64,000 nucleotides of DNA from Siphonodentalium dalli. Its lineage: Eukaryota; Mollusca; Scaphopoda; Gadilida; Siphonodentaliidae. Shown here piece after piece: positions 27,478 to 41,764 of this stretch. The notes under the pieces are model-generated. The model worked only from the letters and a program-made list of their open reading frames with translations, had not been told where the DNA came from and ran no database searches. The position numbers and the translations under genes were made by a program. Numbering within the stretch: position 1 is the first letter of the stretch; every line of letters begins with the position of its first letter. The DNA lies in assembly GCA_032622095.1 (NCBI GenBank), contig CP136061.1, positions 11,423,287 to 11,487,286 on the forward strand, in the 5' to 3' direction.

Positions 27478-28200
27478 TGCCTGTATCGTTGTGGTGAGGT
27501 ACCGGTGTGTATTTCTGTATTCTGCATTGTTCATGCCAGTATCGTTGTCGTGAGGTACGGATGGGTGTTTCTGTATTCTGCATTGTTCATGCCTGTATCG
27601 TTGTGGTGAGGTACCGGTGGGTGTTTCTGTATTCTGCATTGTTCATGCCTGTGTCGTTGTGGTGAGGTACCGGTTGGAGTTTCTGTATTCTGCATTGTTC
27701 ATGCCTGTATCGTTGTGGTGAGGTACCGGTGGGTGTTTCTGTATTCTGCATTGTTCATGCCTGTATCGTTGTGGTGAGGTACCGGTGGATGTTTCTGTAT
27801 TCTGCATTGTTCATGCCTGTATCGTTGTGGTGAGGTACCGGTGGGTGTTTCTGTATTCTGCATTGTTCATGCCTGTATCGTTGTGGTGAGGTACCGGTGT
27901 GTGTTTCTATATTATGCATTGTTCATGCCTGTATCGTTGTGGTGAGGTACCGGTGTGTGTTTCTGTGATCTGCATTGTTCATGCCTGTATCGTTGTGGTG
28001 AGGTACCGGTGGGTGTTTCTGTATTCTGCATTGTTCATGCCTGTATCGTTGTGGTGAGGTACCGGTGGGTGTTTCTGTATTCTACATTGTTTATGCCTGT
28101 ATCGTTGTGGTGAGGTACCGGTGGGTGTTTCTGTGATCTGCATTGTTCATGCCTGTATCGTTGTGGTGAGGTACCGGTGGGTGTTTCTGTATTCTGCATT
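27478..28200 (+). repeat. Distant partner of 9060-9780
   Basis: Second copy of the marker series CCAGTATCG / GTCGTG / CGGATGGG / GGTGGATG / CTATATTATGC / GTGATCTGC. Most of the array between the two copies has other variant patterns, so the block was moved or was left behind by later expansion of the intervening DNA. Confidence 0.87.
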
Positions 28201-29799
28201 GTTCATGCCTGTATCGTTCTGGTGAGGTACCGGTTGGTGTTTCTGTATTCTGCATTGTTGATGCCTGTATCGTTGTGGTGAGGTACCGGTGGGTGTTTCT
28301 GTATTCTGCATTGTCCATGCCTGTATCGTTGTGGTGAGGTATCGGTTGGTGTTTCTGTATTCTACATTGTTCATGCCTGTATCGTTGTGGTGAGGTACCG
28401 GTTGGTGTTTCTGTATTCTGCATTGTTCATGCCTGTATCGTTGTGGTGAGGTACCGGTGGGTGTTTCTGTATTCTGCATTATTCATGCCTGTATCGTTGT
28501 GGTGAGGTACCGGTGGGTGTTTCTGTATTCTGCATTGTTCATGCCTGTATCGTTGTGGTGAGGTACCGGTTGGTGTTTCTGTGTTCTGCATTGTTCATGC
28601 CTGTATCGTTGTGGTGAGGTACCGGTGTGTGTTTCTGTATTCTGCATTGTTCATGCCTGTATCGTTGTGGTGAGGTACCGGTGGGTGTTTCTGTATTCTG
28701 CATTATTCATGCCTGTATCGTTGTGGTGAGGTACCGGTGGGTGTTTCTGTATTCTGCATTGTTCATGCCTGTATCGTTGTGGTGAGGTACCGGTTGGTGT
28801 TTCTGTATTCTGCATTGTTCATGCCTGTATCGTTGTGGTGAGGTACCGGTGGGTGTTTCTGTATTCTGCATTGTCCATGCCTGTATCGTTGTGGTGAGGT
28901 ACCGGTGGGTGTTTCTGTATTTTGCATTGTTCATGCCTGTATCGATGTGGTGAGGTACCGGTGGGTGTTTCTGTATTCTGCATTGTTCATGCCTGTATCG
29001 TTGTGGTGAGGTACCGGTGGGTGTTTCTGTATTCTGCATTGTTCATGCCTGTATCGTTGTGGTGAGGTACCGGTGGGTGTTTCTGTATTCTGCATTGTTC
29101 ATGTCTGTATCGTTGTGGTGAGGTACCGGTGGGTGTTTCTGTATTATGCATTGTTCATGCCTGTATCGATGTAGTGAGGTACCGGTGGGTATTTCTGTAT
29201 TCTGCATTGTTCATGCCTGTATCGTTGTAGTGAGGTACCGGTGGGTATTTCTGTATTCTGCATTGTTCATGTCTGTATCGTTGTGGTGAGGTACCGGTGG
29301 GTGTTTCTGTATTCTGCATTGTTCATGCCTGTATCGTTGTGGTGAGGTACCGGTGGGTGTTTCTGTATTCTGCATTGTTCATGCCTGTATCGTTGTGGTG
29401 AGGTACCGGTGGGTGTTTCTGTATTCTGCATTGTTCATGCCTGTATCGTTGTGGTGAGGTACCGGTGTGTATTTCTGTATTCTGCATTGTTTATGCCTGT
29501 ATCGTTGTGGTGAGGTACCGGTGGGTGTTTCTGTATTCTGCATTGTTCATGCCTGTATCGTTGTGGTGAGGTACCGGTGGGTGTTTCTGTATTCTACATT
29601 GTTCATGCCTGTATCGATGTGGTGAGGTACCGGTGTGTGTTTCTGTATTCTGCATTGTTCATGCCTGTATCGTTGTAGTGAGGTACCGGTGGGTGTTTAT
29701 GTATTCTGCATTGTTCATGCCTGTATCGTTGTGGTGAGGTACCGGTGAGTGTTTCTGTATTCTGCATTGTTCATGCCTGTATCGGTGTGGTGAGGTACC

Positions 29800-30230
29800 G
29801 GTGGGTGTTTCTGTATTCTGCATTGTTCATGCCTGTATCGGTGTGGTGAGGTACCGGTGTGTGTTTATGTATTCTGCATTGTTCATGCCTGTATCGTTGT
29901 GGTGAGGTACCGGTGTGTATTTCTGTATTCTGCATTGTTCATGCCTGTATCGTTGTGGTGAGGTACCGGTGGGTGTTTCTGTATTCTGCATTGTTCATGC
30001 CTGTATCGTTGTGGTGAGGTACCGGTTTGTGTTTCTGTATTCTGCATTGTTCATTCCTGTATCGTTGTGGTGAGGTACCGGTGGGTGTTTCTGTATTCTG
30101 CATTGTTCATGCCTGTATCGGTGTGGTGAGGTACCGGTGTGTGTTTATGTATTCTGCATTGTTCATGCCTGTATCGTTGTGGTGAGGTACCGGTGTGTAT
30201 TTCTGTATTCTGCATTGTTCATGCCTGTAT
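29800..30230 (+). repeat. 280-bp (5-monomer) duplication inside the 56-bp array
   Basis: GGTGTGGTGAGG followed by a GTGTGTGTTTATG monomer and a GTGTGTATTTC monomer occurs at 29841 and again at 30121, +280 bp. Confidence 0.8.
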
Positions 30231-33200
30231 CGTTGTGGTGAGGTACCGGTGGGTATTTCTGTATTCCGCATTGTTCATGTCTGTATCGATGTGGTGATGT
30301 ACCGGTGGGTGTTTCTGTATTCTGCATTGTTCATGTCTGTATCGTTGTGGTGAGGTACCGGTAGGTGTTTCTGTATTCCGCATTGTTCATGCCTGTATCG
30401 TTGTGGTGTGGTACCGGTAGGTGTTTCTGTATTCCGCATTGTTCATGCCTGTATCGTTGTGGTGAGGTACCGGTAGGTGTTTCTGTATTCCGCATTGTTC
30501 ATGCCTGTATCGTTGTGGTGAGGTACCGGTGTGTGTTTCTGTATTCTGCATTGTTCATGTCTGTATCGTTGTGGTGAGGTACCGGTGGGTGTTTCTGTAT
30601 TCTGCATTGTTCATGCCTGTATCGTTGTGGTGAGGTACCGGTGGGTGTTTCTGTATTCCGCATTGTTCATGCCTGTATCGTTGTGGTGAGGTACCGGTGG
30701 GTGTTTCTGTATTCCGCATTGTTCATGCCTGTATCGTTGTGGTGAGGTACCGGTGTGTATTTCTGTATTCTGCATTGTTCATGCCTGTATCGTTATGGTG
30801 AGGTACCGGTGGGTGTTTCTGTGTTCTACATTGTTCATGCCTGTATCGTTGTGGTGAGGTACCGGTTGGTGTTTCTGTATTCTGCATTGTTCATGCCTGT
30901 ATCGTTGTCGTGAGGTACCGGTGGGTGTTTCTGTATTCTGCATTGTTCATGCCTGTATCGTTGTGGTGAGGTACCGGTGGGTGTTTCTGTATTCTGCATT
31001 GTTCATGCCTGTATCGTTGTGGTGAGGTACCGGTGTGTGTTTCTGTATTCTGCATTGTTCATGCCTGTATCGTTGTGGTGAGGTACCGGTGGGTGTTTCT
31101 GTATTCTGCATTGTTCATGCCTGTATCGTTGTGGTGAGGTACCGGTGGGTGTTTCTCTGTTCTGCATTGTTCATGCCTGTATCGTTGTGGTGAGGTACCG
31201 GTGTGTGTTTCTGTATTCTGCATTGTTCTTGCTTGTATCGTTGTGGTGAGGTACCGGTGGGTGTTTCTGTATTCTGCATTGTTCATGCCTGTATCGTTAT
31301 GGTGAGGTACCGGTGGGTATTTCTGTATTCTGCATTGTTCATGCCTGTAACGTTGTGGTGAGGTACCGGTGGGTATTTCTGTATTCTGCATTGTTCATTT
31401 CTGTATCGTTGTGGTGAGGTACCGGTGGGTGTTTCTGTATTCTGCATTGTTCATGCATGTATCGTTGTGGTGAGGTACCGGTGGGTGTTTCTGTATTCTG
31501 CATTGTTCATGCCTGTATCGTTGTGGTGAGGTACCGGTGAGTGTTTCTGTATTCTGCATTGTTCATGCCTGTATCGTTGTGGTGAGGTACCGGTGAGTGT
31601 TTCTGTATTCTGCATTGTTCATGCCTGTATCGTTGTGGTGAGGTACCGGTGGGTGTTTCTGTATTCTGCATTGTTCATGCCTGTATCGTTGTGGTGAGGT
31701 ACCGGTGGGTATTTCTGTATTCTGCATTGTTCATGCCTGTATCGTTGTGGTGAGGTACCGGTGGGTGTTTCTGTATTCTGCATTGTTTATGCCTGTATCG
31801 TTGTGGTGAGGTACCGGTGGGTGTTTCTGTATTCTGCATTGTTTATGCCTGTATCGTTGTGGTGAGGTACCGGTGTGTGTTTCTGTATTCTGCATTGTTC
31901 ATGCCTGTATCGTTGTGGTGAGGTACGGGTGGGTGTTTCTGTATTCCGCATTGTTCTTGCCTGTATCGTTGTGGTGAGGTACGGGTGGGTGTTTCTGTGT
32001 TCTGCATTGTTCATGCCTGTATCGTTGTGGTGAGGTACCGGTGGGTGTTTCTGTATTCTGCATTGTTCATGCCTGTATCGTTGTGGTGAGGTACCGGTGG
32101 GTATTTCTGTGTTCTGCATTGTTCATGCCTGTATCGTTGTGGTGAGGTACCGGTTGGTGTTTCTGTATTCTGCATTGTTCATGCCTGTATCGTTGTGGTG
32201 AGGTACCGGTTGGTGTTTCTGTATTCTGCATTGTTCATGCCTGTATCGTTGTGGTGAGGTACCGGTGGGTGTTTCTGTATTCTGCATTGTTCATGCCTGT
32301 ATCGATGTGGTGAGGTACCGGTGGGTGTTTCTGTATTCTGCATTGTTCATGCCTGTATCGTTGTGGTGAGGTACCGGTTGGTGTTTCTGTATTCTGCATT
32401 GTTCATGCCTGTATCGTTGTGGTGAGGTACCGGTGGGTGTTTCTGTATTCTGCATTGTTCATGCCTGTATCGATGTAGTGAGGTACCGGTGGGTGTTTCT
32501 GTATTCTGCATTGTTCATGCCTGTATCGTTGTGGTGAGGTACCGGTGGGTGTTTCTGTGTTCTGCATTGTTCATGCCTGTATCGTTGTGGTGAGGTACCG
32601 GTGGGTGTTTCTGTATTCTGCATTGTTCATGCCTGTATCGTTGTGGTGAGGTACCGGTGGGTGTTTCTGTATACTACATTGTTCATGCCTGTATCGTTGT
32701 GGTGAGGTACCGGTGGGTGTTTCTGTGTTCTGCATTGTTCATGCCTGTATCGTTGTGGTGAGGTACCGGTGGGTGTTTCTGTATTCTGCATTGTTCATGC
32801 CTGTATCGTTGTGGTGAGGTACCGGTGGGTGTTTCTGTATACTACATTGTTTATGCCTGTATCGTTGTGGTGAGGTACCGGTTGGTGTTTCTGTGTTCTG
32901 CATTGTTCATGCCTGTATCGTTGTGGTGAGGTACCGGTGGGTGTTTCTGTGTTCTGCATTGTTCATGTCTGTATCGTTGTGGTGAGGTACCGGTGGGTGT
33001 TTCTGTATTCCGCATTGTTCATGCCTGTATCGGTGTGGTGAGGTACCGGTGTGTGTTTCTGTATTCTGCATTGTTCATGCCTGTATCGTTGTGGTGAGGT
33101 ACCGGTGTGTGTTTCTGTATTCTGCATTGTTCATGCCTGTATCGTTGTGGTGAGGTACCGGTGGGTGTTTCTGTATTCTGCATTGTTCATGCCTGTATCG

Positions 33201-34664
33201 TTGTGGTGAGGTACCGGTGGGTGTTTCTGTATTCTGCATTGTTCATGCCTGTATCGTTGTGGTGAGGTACCGGTGGGTGTTTCTGTATGCTGCATTGTTC
33301 ATGCCTGTATCGTTGTGGTGAGGTACCGGTGTGTGTTTCTATATTATGCATTGTTCATGCCTGTATCGTTGTGGTGAGGTACCGGTGGGTATTTCTGTAT
33401 TCTGCATTGTTCATGCCTGTATCGTTGTAGTGAGGTACCGGTGGGTGTTTCTGTATTCCGCATTGTTCATGCCTGTATCGTTGTGATGAGGTACCGGTGG
33501 GTGTTTCTGTATTCTGCATTGTTCATGCCTGTATCGTTGTGGTGAGGTACCGGTGGGTGTTTCTGTATTCTGCATTGTTCATGCCTGTATCGTTGTGGTG
33601 AGGTACCGGTGGGTGTTTCTGTATTCTGCATTGTTCATGCCTGTATCGTTGTAGTGAGGTACCGGTGTGTGTTTCTGTATTCTGCATTGTTCATGTCTGT
33701 ATCGTTGTGGTGAGGTACCGGTGCGTATTTCTGTATTCTGCATTGTTCATGCCTGTATCGCTGTGGTGAGGTACCGGTGTGTGTTTCTGTATTCTGCATT
33801 GTTCATGCCTGTAGCGTTGTGGTGAGGTAAGGGTGTGTATTTCTGTATTCTGCATTGTTCATGCCTGTATCGTTGTTGTGAGGTACCGGTGGGTGTTTCT
33901 GTATTATGCATTGTTCATGCCTGTATCGTTGTGGCGAGGTACGGGTGGGTGTTTCTGTATTCCGCATTGTTCATGCCTGTATCGTTGTGGTGAGGTACCG
34001 GTGTGTGTTTCTGTATTCTGCATTGTTCATGTCTGTATCGTTGTGGTGAGGTACCGGTGGGTATTTCTGTATTCTGCATTGTTCATGCCTGTATCGTTGT
34101 GGTGAGGTACCGGTGGATGTTTCTGTATTCCGCATTGTTCATGTCTGTATCGTTGTGGTGAGGTACCGGTGGGTATTTCTGTATTCTACATTGTTCATGC
34201 CTGTATCGTTGTGGTGAGGTACCGGTGGGTGTTTCTGTATTCTACATTGTTCATGCCTGTATCGTTGTGGTGAGGTACCGGTGGGTGTTTCTGTATTCCG
34301 CATTGTTCATGCCTGTTTCGTTGTGGTGAGGTACCGGTGGGTGTTTCTGTATTCTACATTGTTCATGTCTGTATCGTTGTGATGAGGTACCGGTGGGTGT
34401 TTCTGTATTCTACATTGTTCATGCCTGTATCGTTGTGATGAGGTACCGGTGGGTGTTTCTGTATTCTGCATTGTTCATGCCTGTATCGTTGTGGTGAGGT
34501 ACCGGTGGGTGTTTCTGTATTCTGCATTGTTCATGCCTGTATCGTTGTGGTGAGGTACCGGTGGGTGTTTCTGTATTCTACATTGTTCATGCCTGTATCG
34601 TTGTGGTGAGGTACCGGTTGGTGTTTCTGTATTCTACATTGTTCATGCCTGTATCGTTGTGGTG

Positions 34665-35230
34665 AGGTACCGGTGGGTGTTTCTGTATTCTGCATTGTTC
34701 ATGCCTGTATCGTTGTGGTGAGGTAAGGGTGGGTATTTCTGTATTCTGCATTGTTCATGCCTGTATCGTTGTGGTGAGGTACCGGTGTGTATTTCTGTAT
34801 TCTGCATTGTTCATGCCTGTATCGTTGTGGTGAGGTACCGGTGGGTGTTTCTGTATTCTGCATTGTTCATTCCTGTATCGTTGTGGTGAGGTACCGGTGT
34901 GTATTTCTGTATTTTACATTGTTCATGCCTGTATCGTTGTGGTGAGGTACCGGTGGGTGTTTCTGTATTCTGCATTGTTCATGCCTGTATCGTTGTGGTG
35001 AGGTAAGGGTGGGTATTTCTGTATTCTGCATTGTTCATGCCTGTATCGTTGTGGTGAGGTACCGGTGTGTATTTCTGTATTCTGCATTGTTCATGCCTGT
35101 ATCGTTGTGGTGAGGTAAGGGTGGGTATTTCTGTATTCTGCATTGTTCATGCCTGTATCGTTGTGGTGAGGTACCGGTGTGTATTTCTGTATTTTACATT
35201 GTTCATGCCTGTATCGTTGTGGTGAGGTAC
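34665..35230 (+). repeat. TAAGGGTGGGTATTTC-marked 280-bp and 112-bp duplications
   Basis: Monomers in which TACCGGT is replaced by TAAGGGT occur at about 34725, 35005 and 35117. The spacings are 280 and 112 bp (5 and 2 monomers). TTTTAC-bearing monomers near 34913 and 35193 repeat at +280 bp in the same order. Confidence 0.8.
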
Positions 35231-38200
35231 CGGTGGGTGTTTCTGTATTCTGCATTGTTCATTCCTGTATCGTTGTGGTGAGGTACCGGTGGGTGTTTCT
35301 GTATTCTGCATTGTTCATGCCTGTATCGTTGTGGTGAGGTACCGGTATGTGTTTCTGTATTCTGCATTGTTCATGCCTGTATCGTTGTGGTGAGGTACCG
35401 GTGGGTGTTTCTGTGTTCTGCATTGTTCATGCCTGTATCGTTGTGGTGAGGTACCGGTTGGTGTTTCTGTATTCTACATTGTTCATGCCTGTATCGTTGT
35501 GGTGAGGTACCGGTGGGTGTTTCTGTATTCCGCATTGTTCATGCCTGTATCGTTGTGGTGAGGCACCGGTGGGTGTTTCTGTATTCCGCATTGTTCATGC
35601 CTGCATCGTTGTGGTGAGGTACCGGTGAGTGTTTCTGTATTCTGCATTGTTCATGTCTGTATAGTTGTGGTGAGGTACCGGTGGGTGTTTCTGTATTCTG
35701 CATTGTTCATGCCTGTATCGTTGTGGTGAGGTACCGGTGGGTGTTTCTGTATTCTGCATTGTTCATGCCTGTATCGTTGTGGTGAGGTACCGGTGGGTGT
35801 TTCTGTATTCTGCATTGTTCATGTCTGTATCGTTGTAGTGAGGTACCGGTGGGTGTTTATGTATTCTGCATTGTTCATGCCTGTATCGTTGTGGTGAGGT
35901 ACCGGTGTGTATTTCTGTATTCTGCATTGTTCATGCCTGTATCGTTGTGGTGAGGTACCGGTGTGTGTTTCTGTATTCTGCATTGTTCATGCCTGTATCG
36001 ATGTGGTGAGGTACCGGTGGGTGTTTCTGTATTCTGCATTGTTCATGCCTGTATCGTTGTGGTGAGGTACCGGTATGTGTTTCTGTATTCTGCATTGTTC
36101 ATGCCTGTATCGTTGTGGTGAGGTACCGGTGGGTGTTTCTGTATTCTGCATTGTTCATGCCTGTATCGTTGTGGTGAGGTATCGGTGTGTATTTCTGTAT
36201 TCTGCATTGTTCATGTCTATCGATGTGGTGAGGTACCGGTGGGTGTTTCTGTATTCTGTATTGTTCATGCCTGTATCGTTGTGGTGAGGTACCGGTGGGT
36301 GTTTCTGTATTCTGCATTGTTCATGCCTGTATCGTTGTGGTGAGGTACCGGTGGGTGTTTCTGTATTTTGCATTGTTCATGCCTGTAAAGTTGTGGTGAG
36401 GTACCGGTGGGTGTTTCTGTATTTTGCATTGTTCATGCCTGTATCGTTGTGGTGAGGTACCGGTGGGTGTTTCTGTATTCTGCATTGTTCATGCCTGTAT
36501 CGTTGTGGTGAGGTACCGGTGGGTGTTTCTGTATTCTGCATTGTTCATGCCTGTATCGTTGTGGTGAGGTACCGGTGGGTGTTTATGTATTCTGCATTGT
36601 TCATGCCTGTATCGTTGTGGTGAGGTACCGGTGGGTGTTTCTGTATTCTGCATTGTTCATGCCTGTATCGTTGTGGTGAGGTACCGGTGAGTGTTTCTGT
36701 ATTCTGCATTGTTCATGCCTGTATCGTTGTGGTGAGGTACCGGTGGGTGTTTCTGTATTCTGCATTGTTCATGTCTGTATCGTTGTGGTGAGGTACCGTT
36801 GGGTGTTTCTGTATTCTGCATTGTTCATGCCTGTATCGTTGTGGTGAGGTACCGGTTGGTGTGTCTGTATTCTGCATTGTTCATGCCTGTATCGTTGTGG
36901 TGAGGTACCGTTGGGTGTTTCTGTATTCTGCATTGTTCATGCCTGTATCGTTGTAGTGAGGTACCGGTGGGTGTTTCTGTATTCCGCATTGTTCATGCCT
37001 GTATCGTTGTGATGAGGTACCGGTGGGTGTTTCTGTATTCTGCATTGTTCATGCCTGTATCGTTGTGGTGAGGTACCGGTGGGTGTTTCTGTATTCTGCA
37101 TTGTTCATGCCTGTATCGTTGTGGTGAGGTACCGGTGGGTGTTTCTGTATTCTGCATTGTTCATGCCTGTATCGTTGTGGTGAGGTACCGGTGGGTGTTT
37201 CTGTATTCTGCATTGTTCATGCCTGTATCGTTGTGGTGAGGTACCGGTTGGTGTTTCTGTATTCTGCATTGTTCATGCCTGTATCGTTGTGGTGAGGTAC
37301 CGGTGGGTGTTTCTGTATTCTGCATTGTTCATGCCTGTATCGTTGTGGTGAGGTACCGGTTGGTGTTTCTGTATTCTGCATTGTTCATGCCTGTATCGTT
37401 GTGGTGAGGTACCGGTGGGTGTTTCTGTATTCTGCATTGTTCATGCCTGTATCGTTGTGGTGAGGTACCGGTGGGTGTTTCTGTATTCCGCATTGTTCAT
37501 GCCTGTATCGTTGTGGTGAGGTACCGGTGGGTGTTTCTGTATTCTGCATTGTTCATGCATGTATCGTTGTGGTGAGGTACCGGTTGGTGTTTCTGTGTTC
37601 TGCATTGTTCATGCCTGTATCGTTGTGGTGAGGTACCGGTGGGTGTTTATGTATTCTGCATTGTTCATGCCTGTATCGTTGTGGTGAGGTACCGGTGGGT
37701 GTTTCTGTATTTTGCATTGTTCATGCCTGTATCGTTGTGGTGAGGTACCGGTATGTGTTTCTGTATTCTGCATTGTTCATGCCTGTATCGTTGTGGTGAG
37801 GTACCGGTGTGTGTTTCTGTATTCTGCATTGTTCATGCATGTATCGTTGTGGTGAGGTACCGGTGTGTATTTCTGTATTCTGCATTGTTCATTCCTGTAT
37901 CGTTGTGGTGAGGTACCGGTGGGTGTTTCTGTATTCCGCATTGTTCATGCCTGTATCGTTGTGGTGAGGTACCGGTGGGTATTTCTGTATTATGCATTGT
38001 TCATGCCTGTATCGTTGTGGTGAGGTACCGGTTGGTGTTTCTGTATTCTACATTGTTCATGCCTGTATCGTTGTGGTGAGGTACCGGTGGGTGTTTCTGT
38101 ATTCTACATTGTTTATGCCTGTATCGTTGTGGTGAGGTACAGGTGTGTGTTTATGTATTCTGCATTGTTCATGCCTGTATCGTTGTGGTGAGGTACCGGT

Positions 38201-38249
38201 GGGTGTTTCTGTATTCCGCATTGTTCATGCCTGTATCGTTGTGGTGGGG

Positions 38250-38960
38250 TACCGGTGAGTGTTTCTGTATTCTGCATTGTTCATGTCTGTATCGTTGTGG
38301 TGAGGTACCGGTGTGTGTTTCTGTATTCTGCATTGTTCATGGCTGTATCGTTGTGGTGGGGTACCGGTGTGTGTTTCTGTATGCTGCATTGTTCATGCCT
38401 GTATCGTTGTGGTGAGGTACCGGTGGGTGTTTCTGTATTCTACATTGTTCATGCCTGTATCGTTGTGGTGAGGTACCGGTGGGTGTTTCTGTATTCTACA
38501 TTGTTCATGCCTGTATCGCTGTGGTGAGGTACCGGTGGGTGTTTCTGTATTCTGCATTGTTCATGTCTGTATCGTTGTGGTGAGGTACCGGTGGGTATTT
38601 CTGTATTCTGCATTGTTCATGCCTGTATCGTTGTGGTGAGGTACCGGTGGGTGTTTCTGTATTCTGCATTGTTCATGCCTGTATCGTTGTGGTGAGGTAC
38701 CGGTGGGTGTTTCTGTATTCTGCATTGTTCATGCCTGTATCGCTGTGGTGGGGTACCGGTGTGTGTTTCTGTATGCTGCATTGTTCATGCCTGTATCGTT
38801 GTGGTGAGGTACCGGTGGGTGTTTCTGTATTCTACATTGTTCATGCCTGTATCGTTGTGGTGAGGTACCGGTGGGTGTTTCTGTATTCTACATTGTTCAT
38901 GCCTGTATCGCTGTGGTGAGGTACCGGTGGGTGTTTCTGTATTCTGCATTGTTCATGTCT
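38250..38960 (+). repeat. 392-bp (7-monomer) duplication inside the 56-bp array
   Basis: GTGGTGGGGTACCGGTGTG followed by a TATGCTGC monomer, two CTAC monomers and an ATCGCTG monomer occurs from 38351 and again from 38743, +392 bp. Confidence 0.85.
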
Positions 38961-39309
38961 GTATCGTTGTGGTGAGGTACCGGTGAGTATTTCTGTATTC
39001 TGCATTGTTCATGCCTGTATCGTTGTGGTGAGGTACCGGTTGGTGTTTATGTATTCTGCATTGTTCATGCCTGTATCGTTGTAGTGAGGTACCGGTGGGT
39101 GTTTCTGTATTCTACATTGTTCATGCCTGTATCGTTGTGGTGAGGTACCGGTGGGTGTTTCTGTATTCTGCATTGTTCATGCCTGTATCGTTGTGGTGAG
39201 GTACCGGTGGGTGTTTCTGTATTCTGCATTGTTCATGTCTGTATCGTTGTGGTGAGGTACCGGTGGGTATTTCTGTATTCTGCATTGTTCATGCCTGTAT
39301 CGTTGTGGT

Positions 39310-41340
39310 GAGGTACCAGTGGGTATTTCTGTATTCTGCATTGTTCATGCCTGTATCGGTGTGGTGAGGTACCGGTTGGTGTTTCTGTATTCTGTATTGT
39401 TCATGCCTGTATCGTTGTGGTGAGGTACCGGTGGGTGTTTCTGTATTCTGCATTGTTCATGCCTGTATTGTTGTGGTGAGGTACCGGTTGGTGTTTCTGT
39501 ATTCTGCATTGTTCATGCCTGTATCGTTATGGTGAGGTACCGGTGGGTGTTTCTGTATTCCGCATTGTTCATGCCTGTATCGTTGTGGTGAGGTACCGGT
39601 GGGTGTTTCTGTATTCCGCATTGTTCATGCCTGTATCGTTGTGGTGAGGTACCGGTGGGTGTTTCTGTATTCTGCATTGTTCATGCCTGTATCGTTGTGG
39701 TGAGGTACCGGTGGGTGTTTCTGTATTCTGCATTGTTCGTGCCTGTATCGATGTGGTGAGGTACCGGTGTGTGTTTCTGTATTCTGCATTGTTCATGCCT
39801 GTATCGTTGTGGTGAGGTACCGGTGGGTGTTTCTGTATTCTGCATTGTTCATGTCTGTATCGTTGTGGTGAGGTATCGGTGGGTGTTTCTGTATTCTGCA
39901 TTGTTCATGCCTGTATCGTTGTGGTGAGGTACCGGTGGGTGTTTCTGTATTCTGCATTGTTCATGCCTGTATCGTTGTGGTGAGGTACCGGTGGGTGTTT
40001 CTGTATTCTGCATTGTTCATGCCTGTATCGTTGTGGTGAGGTACCGGTGGGTGTTTCTGTATTCTGCATTGTTCATGCCTGTATCGTTGTGGTGAGGTAC
40101 CGGTGGGTGTTTCTGTATTCTGCATTGTTCGTGCCTGTATCGGTGTGGTGAGGTACCGGTGGTATTTCTGTATTCTGCATTGTTCATGCCTGTATCGTTG
40201 TGGTGAGGTACCGGTTGGTGTTTCTGTATTCTACATTGTTCATGCCTGTATCGTTGTGGTGAGGTACCGGTGTGTGTTTCTGTATTCCGCATTGTTCATG
40301 CCTGTATCGTTGTGGTGAGGTATCGGTTGGTGTTTTTGTATTCTGCATTGTTCATGCCTGTATCGTTGTAGTGAGGTACCGGTTGGTGTTTATGTATTCT
40401 GCATTGTTCATGCCTGTATCGTTGTGGTGAGGTACCGGTGGGTGTTTCTGTATTCTGCATTGTTCATGCCTGTATCGTTGTAGTGAGGTACCGGTTGGTG
40501 TTTCTGTATTCTGCATTGTTCATGCCTGTATCGTTGTGGTGAGGTACCGGTGGGTGTTTCTGTATTCTGCATTGTTCATGCCTGTATCGTTTTGGTGAGG
40601 TACCGGTGGGTGTTTCTGTATTCTGCATTGTTCATGCCTGTATCGTTGTGGTGAGGTACCGGTGGGTGTTTCTGTATTCTGCATTGTTCATGCCTGTATC
40701 GTTGTGGTGAGGTACCGGTGGGTGTTTCTGTATTCTGCATTGTTCATGCCTGTATCGTTGTGGTGAGGTACCGGTGGGTGTTTCTGTATTCTACATTGTT
40801 CATGCCTGTATCGTTGTGGTGAGGTACCGGTTGGTGTTTCTGTGTTCTGCATTGTTCATGCCTGTATCGTTGTGGTGAGGTACCGGTTGGTGTTTCTGTA
40901 TTCTGCATTGTTCATGCCTGTATCGTTGTGGTGAGGTACCGGTTGGTATTTCTGTATTCCGCATTGTTCATGCCTGTATCGTTGTGGTGAGGTACCGGTG
41001 GGTGTTTCTGTATTCTGCATTGTTCATGCCTGTATCGTTGTGGTGAGGTACCGGTGGGTGTTTCTGTATTCTGCATTGTTCATGCCTGTATCGTTGTGGC
41101 GAGGTACCGGTGTGTGTTTCTGTATTCTGCATTGTTCATGCCTGTATCGTTGTGGTGGGGTACCGGTTGGTGTTTCTGTATTATGCATTGTTCATGCCTG
41201 TATCGTTGTGGTGAGGTACCGGTGTGTGTTTCTGTATTCTGTATTGTTCATGCCTGTATCGTTGTGGTGAGGTACCGGTTTGTGTTTATGTATTCCGCAT
41301 TGTTCATGCCTGTATCGTTGTGGTGAGGTACCGGTGGGTG
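39310..41340 (+). repeat. About 2-kb block, partner of 42837-44925
   Basis: The match begins at the rare TACCAGTGGG (39314 and 42841) and runs at +3527 bp (63 monomers minus 1 bp). It includes GTTATGG, the TTCGTGCC..ATCGATG pair, and a monomer missing one G after the AgeI site (40162 and 43687). The second copy then gains one monomer near 44690, after which the offset becomes +3583 up to the GGTTTGTGTTTATG monomer at 41276 and 44859. Confidence 0.9.
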
Positions 41341-41764
41341 TTTCTGTATTCTGCATTGTTCATGCCTGTATCGTTGTGGTGAGGTACCGGTGGGTGTTTC
41401 TGTATTCTGCATTGTTCATGCCTGTATCGTTGTGGTGAGGTACCGGTTGGTGTTTCTGTATTTTGCATTGTTCATGCCTGTATCGTTGTGGTGAGGTACC
41501 GGTGGGTGTTTCTGTATTCTGCATTGTTCATGCCTGTATCGTTGTGGTGAGGTACCGGTGGGTGTTTCTGTATTCTGCATTGTTCATGCCTGTATCGTTG
41601 TGGTGAGGTACCGGTTGGTGTTTCTGTATTTTGCATTGTTCATGCCTGTATCGTTGTGGTGAGGTACCGGTGGGTGTTTCTGTATTCTGCATTGTTCATG
41701 CCTGTATCGTTGTGGTGAGGTACCGGTGGGTGTTTATGTTTTCTGCATTGTTCATGCCTGTATC

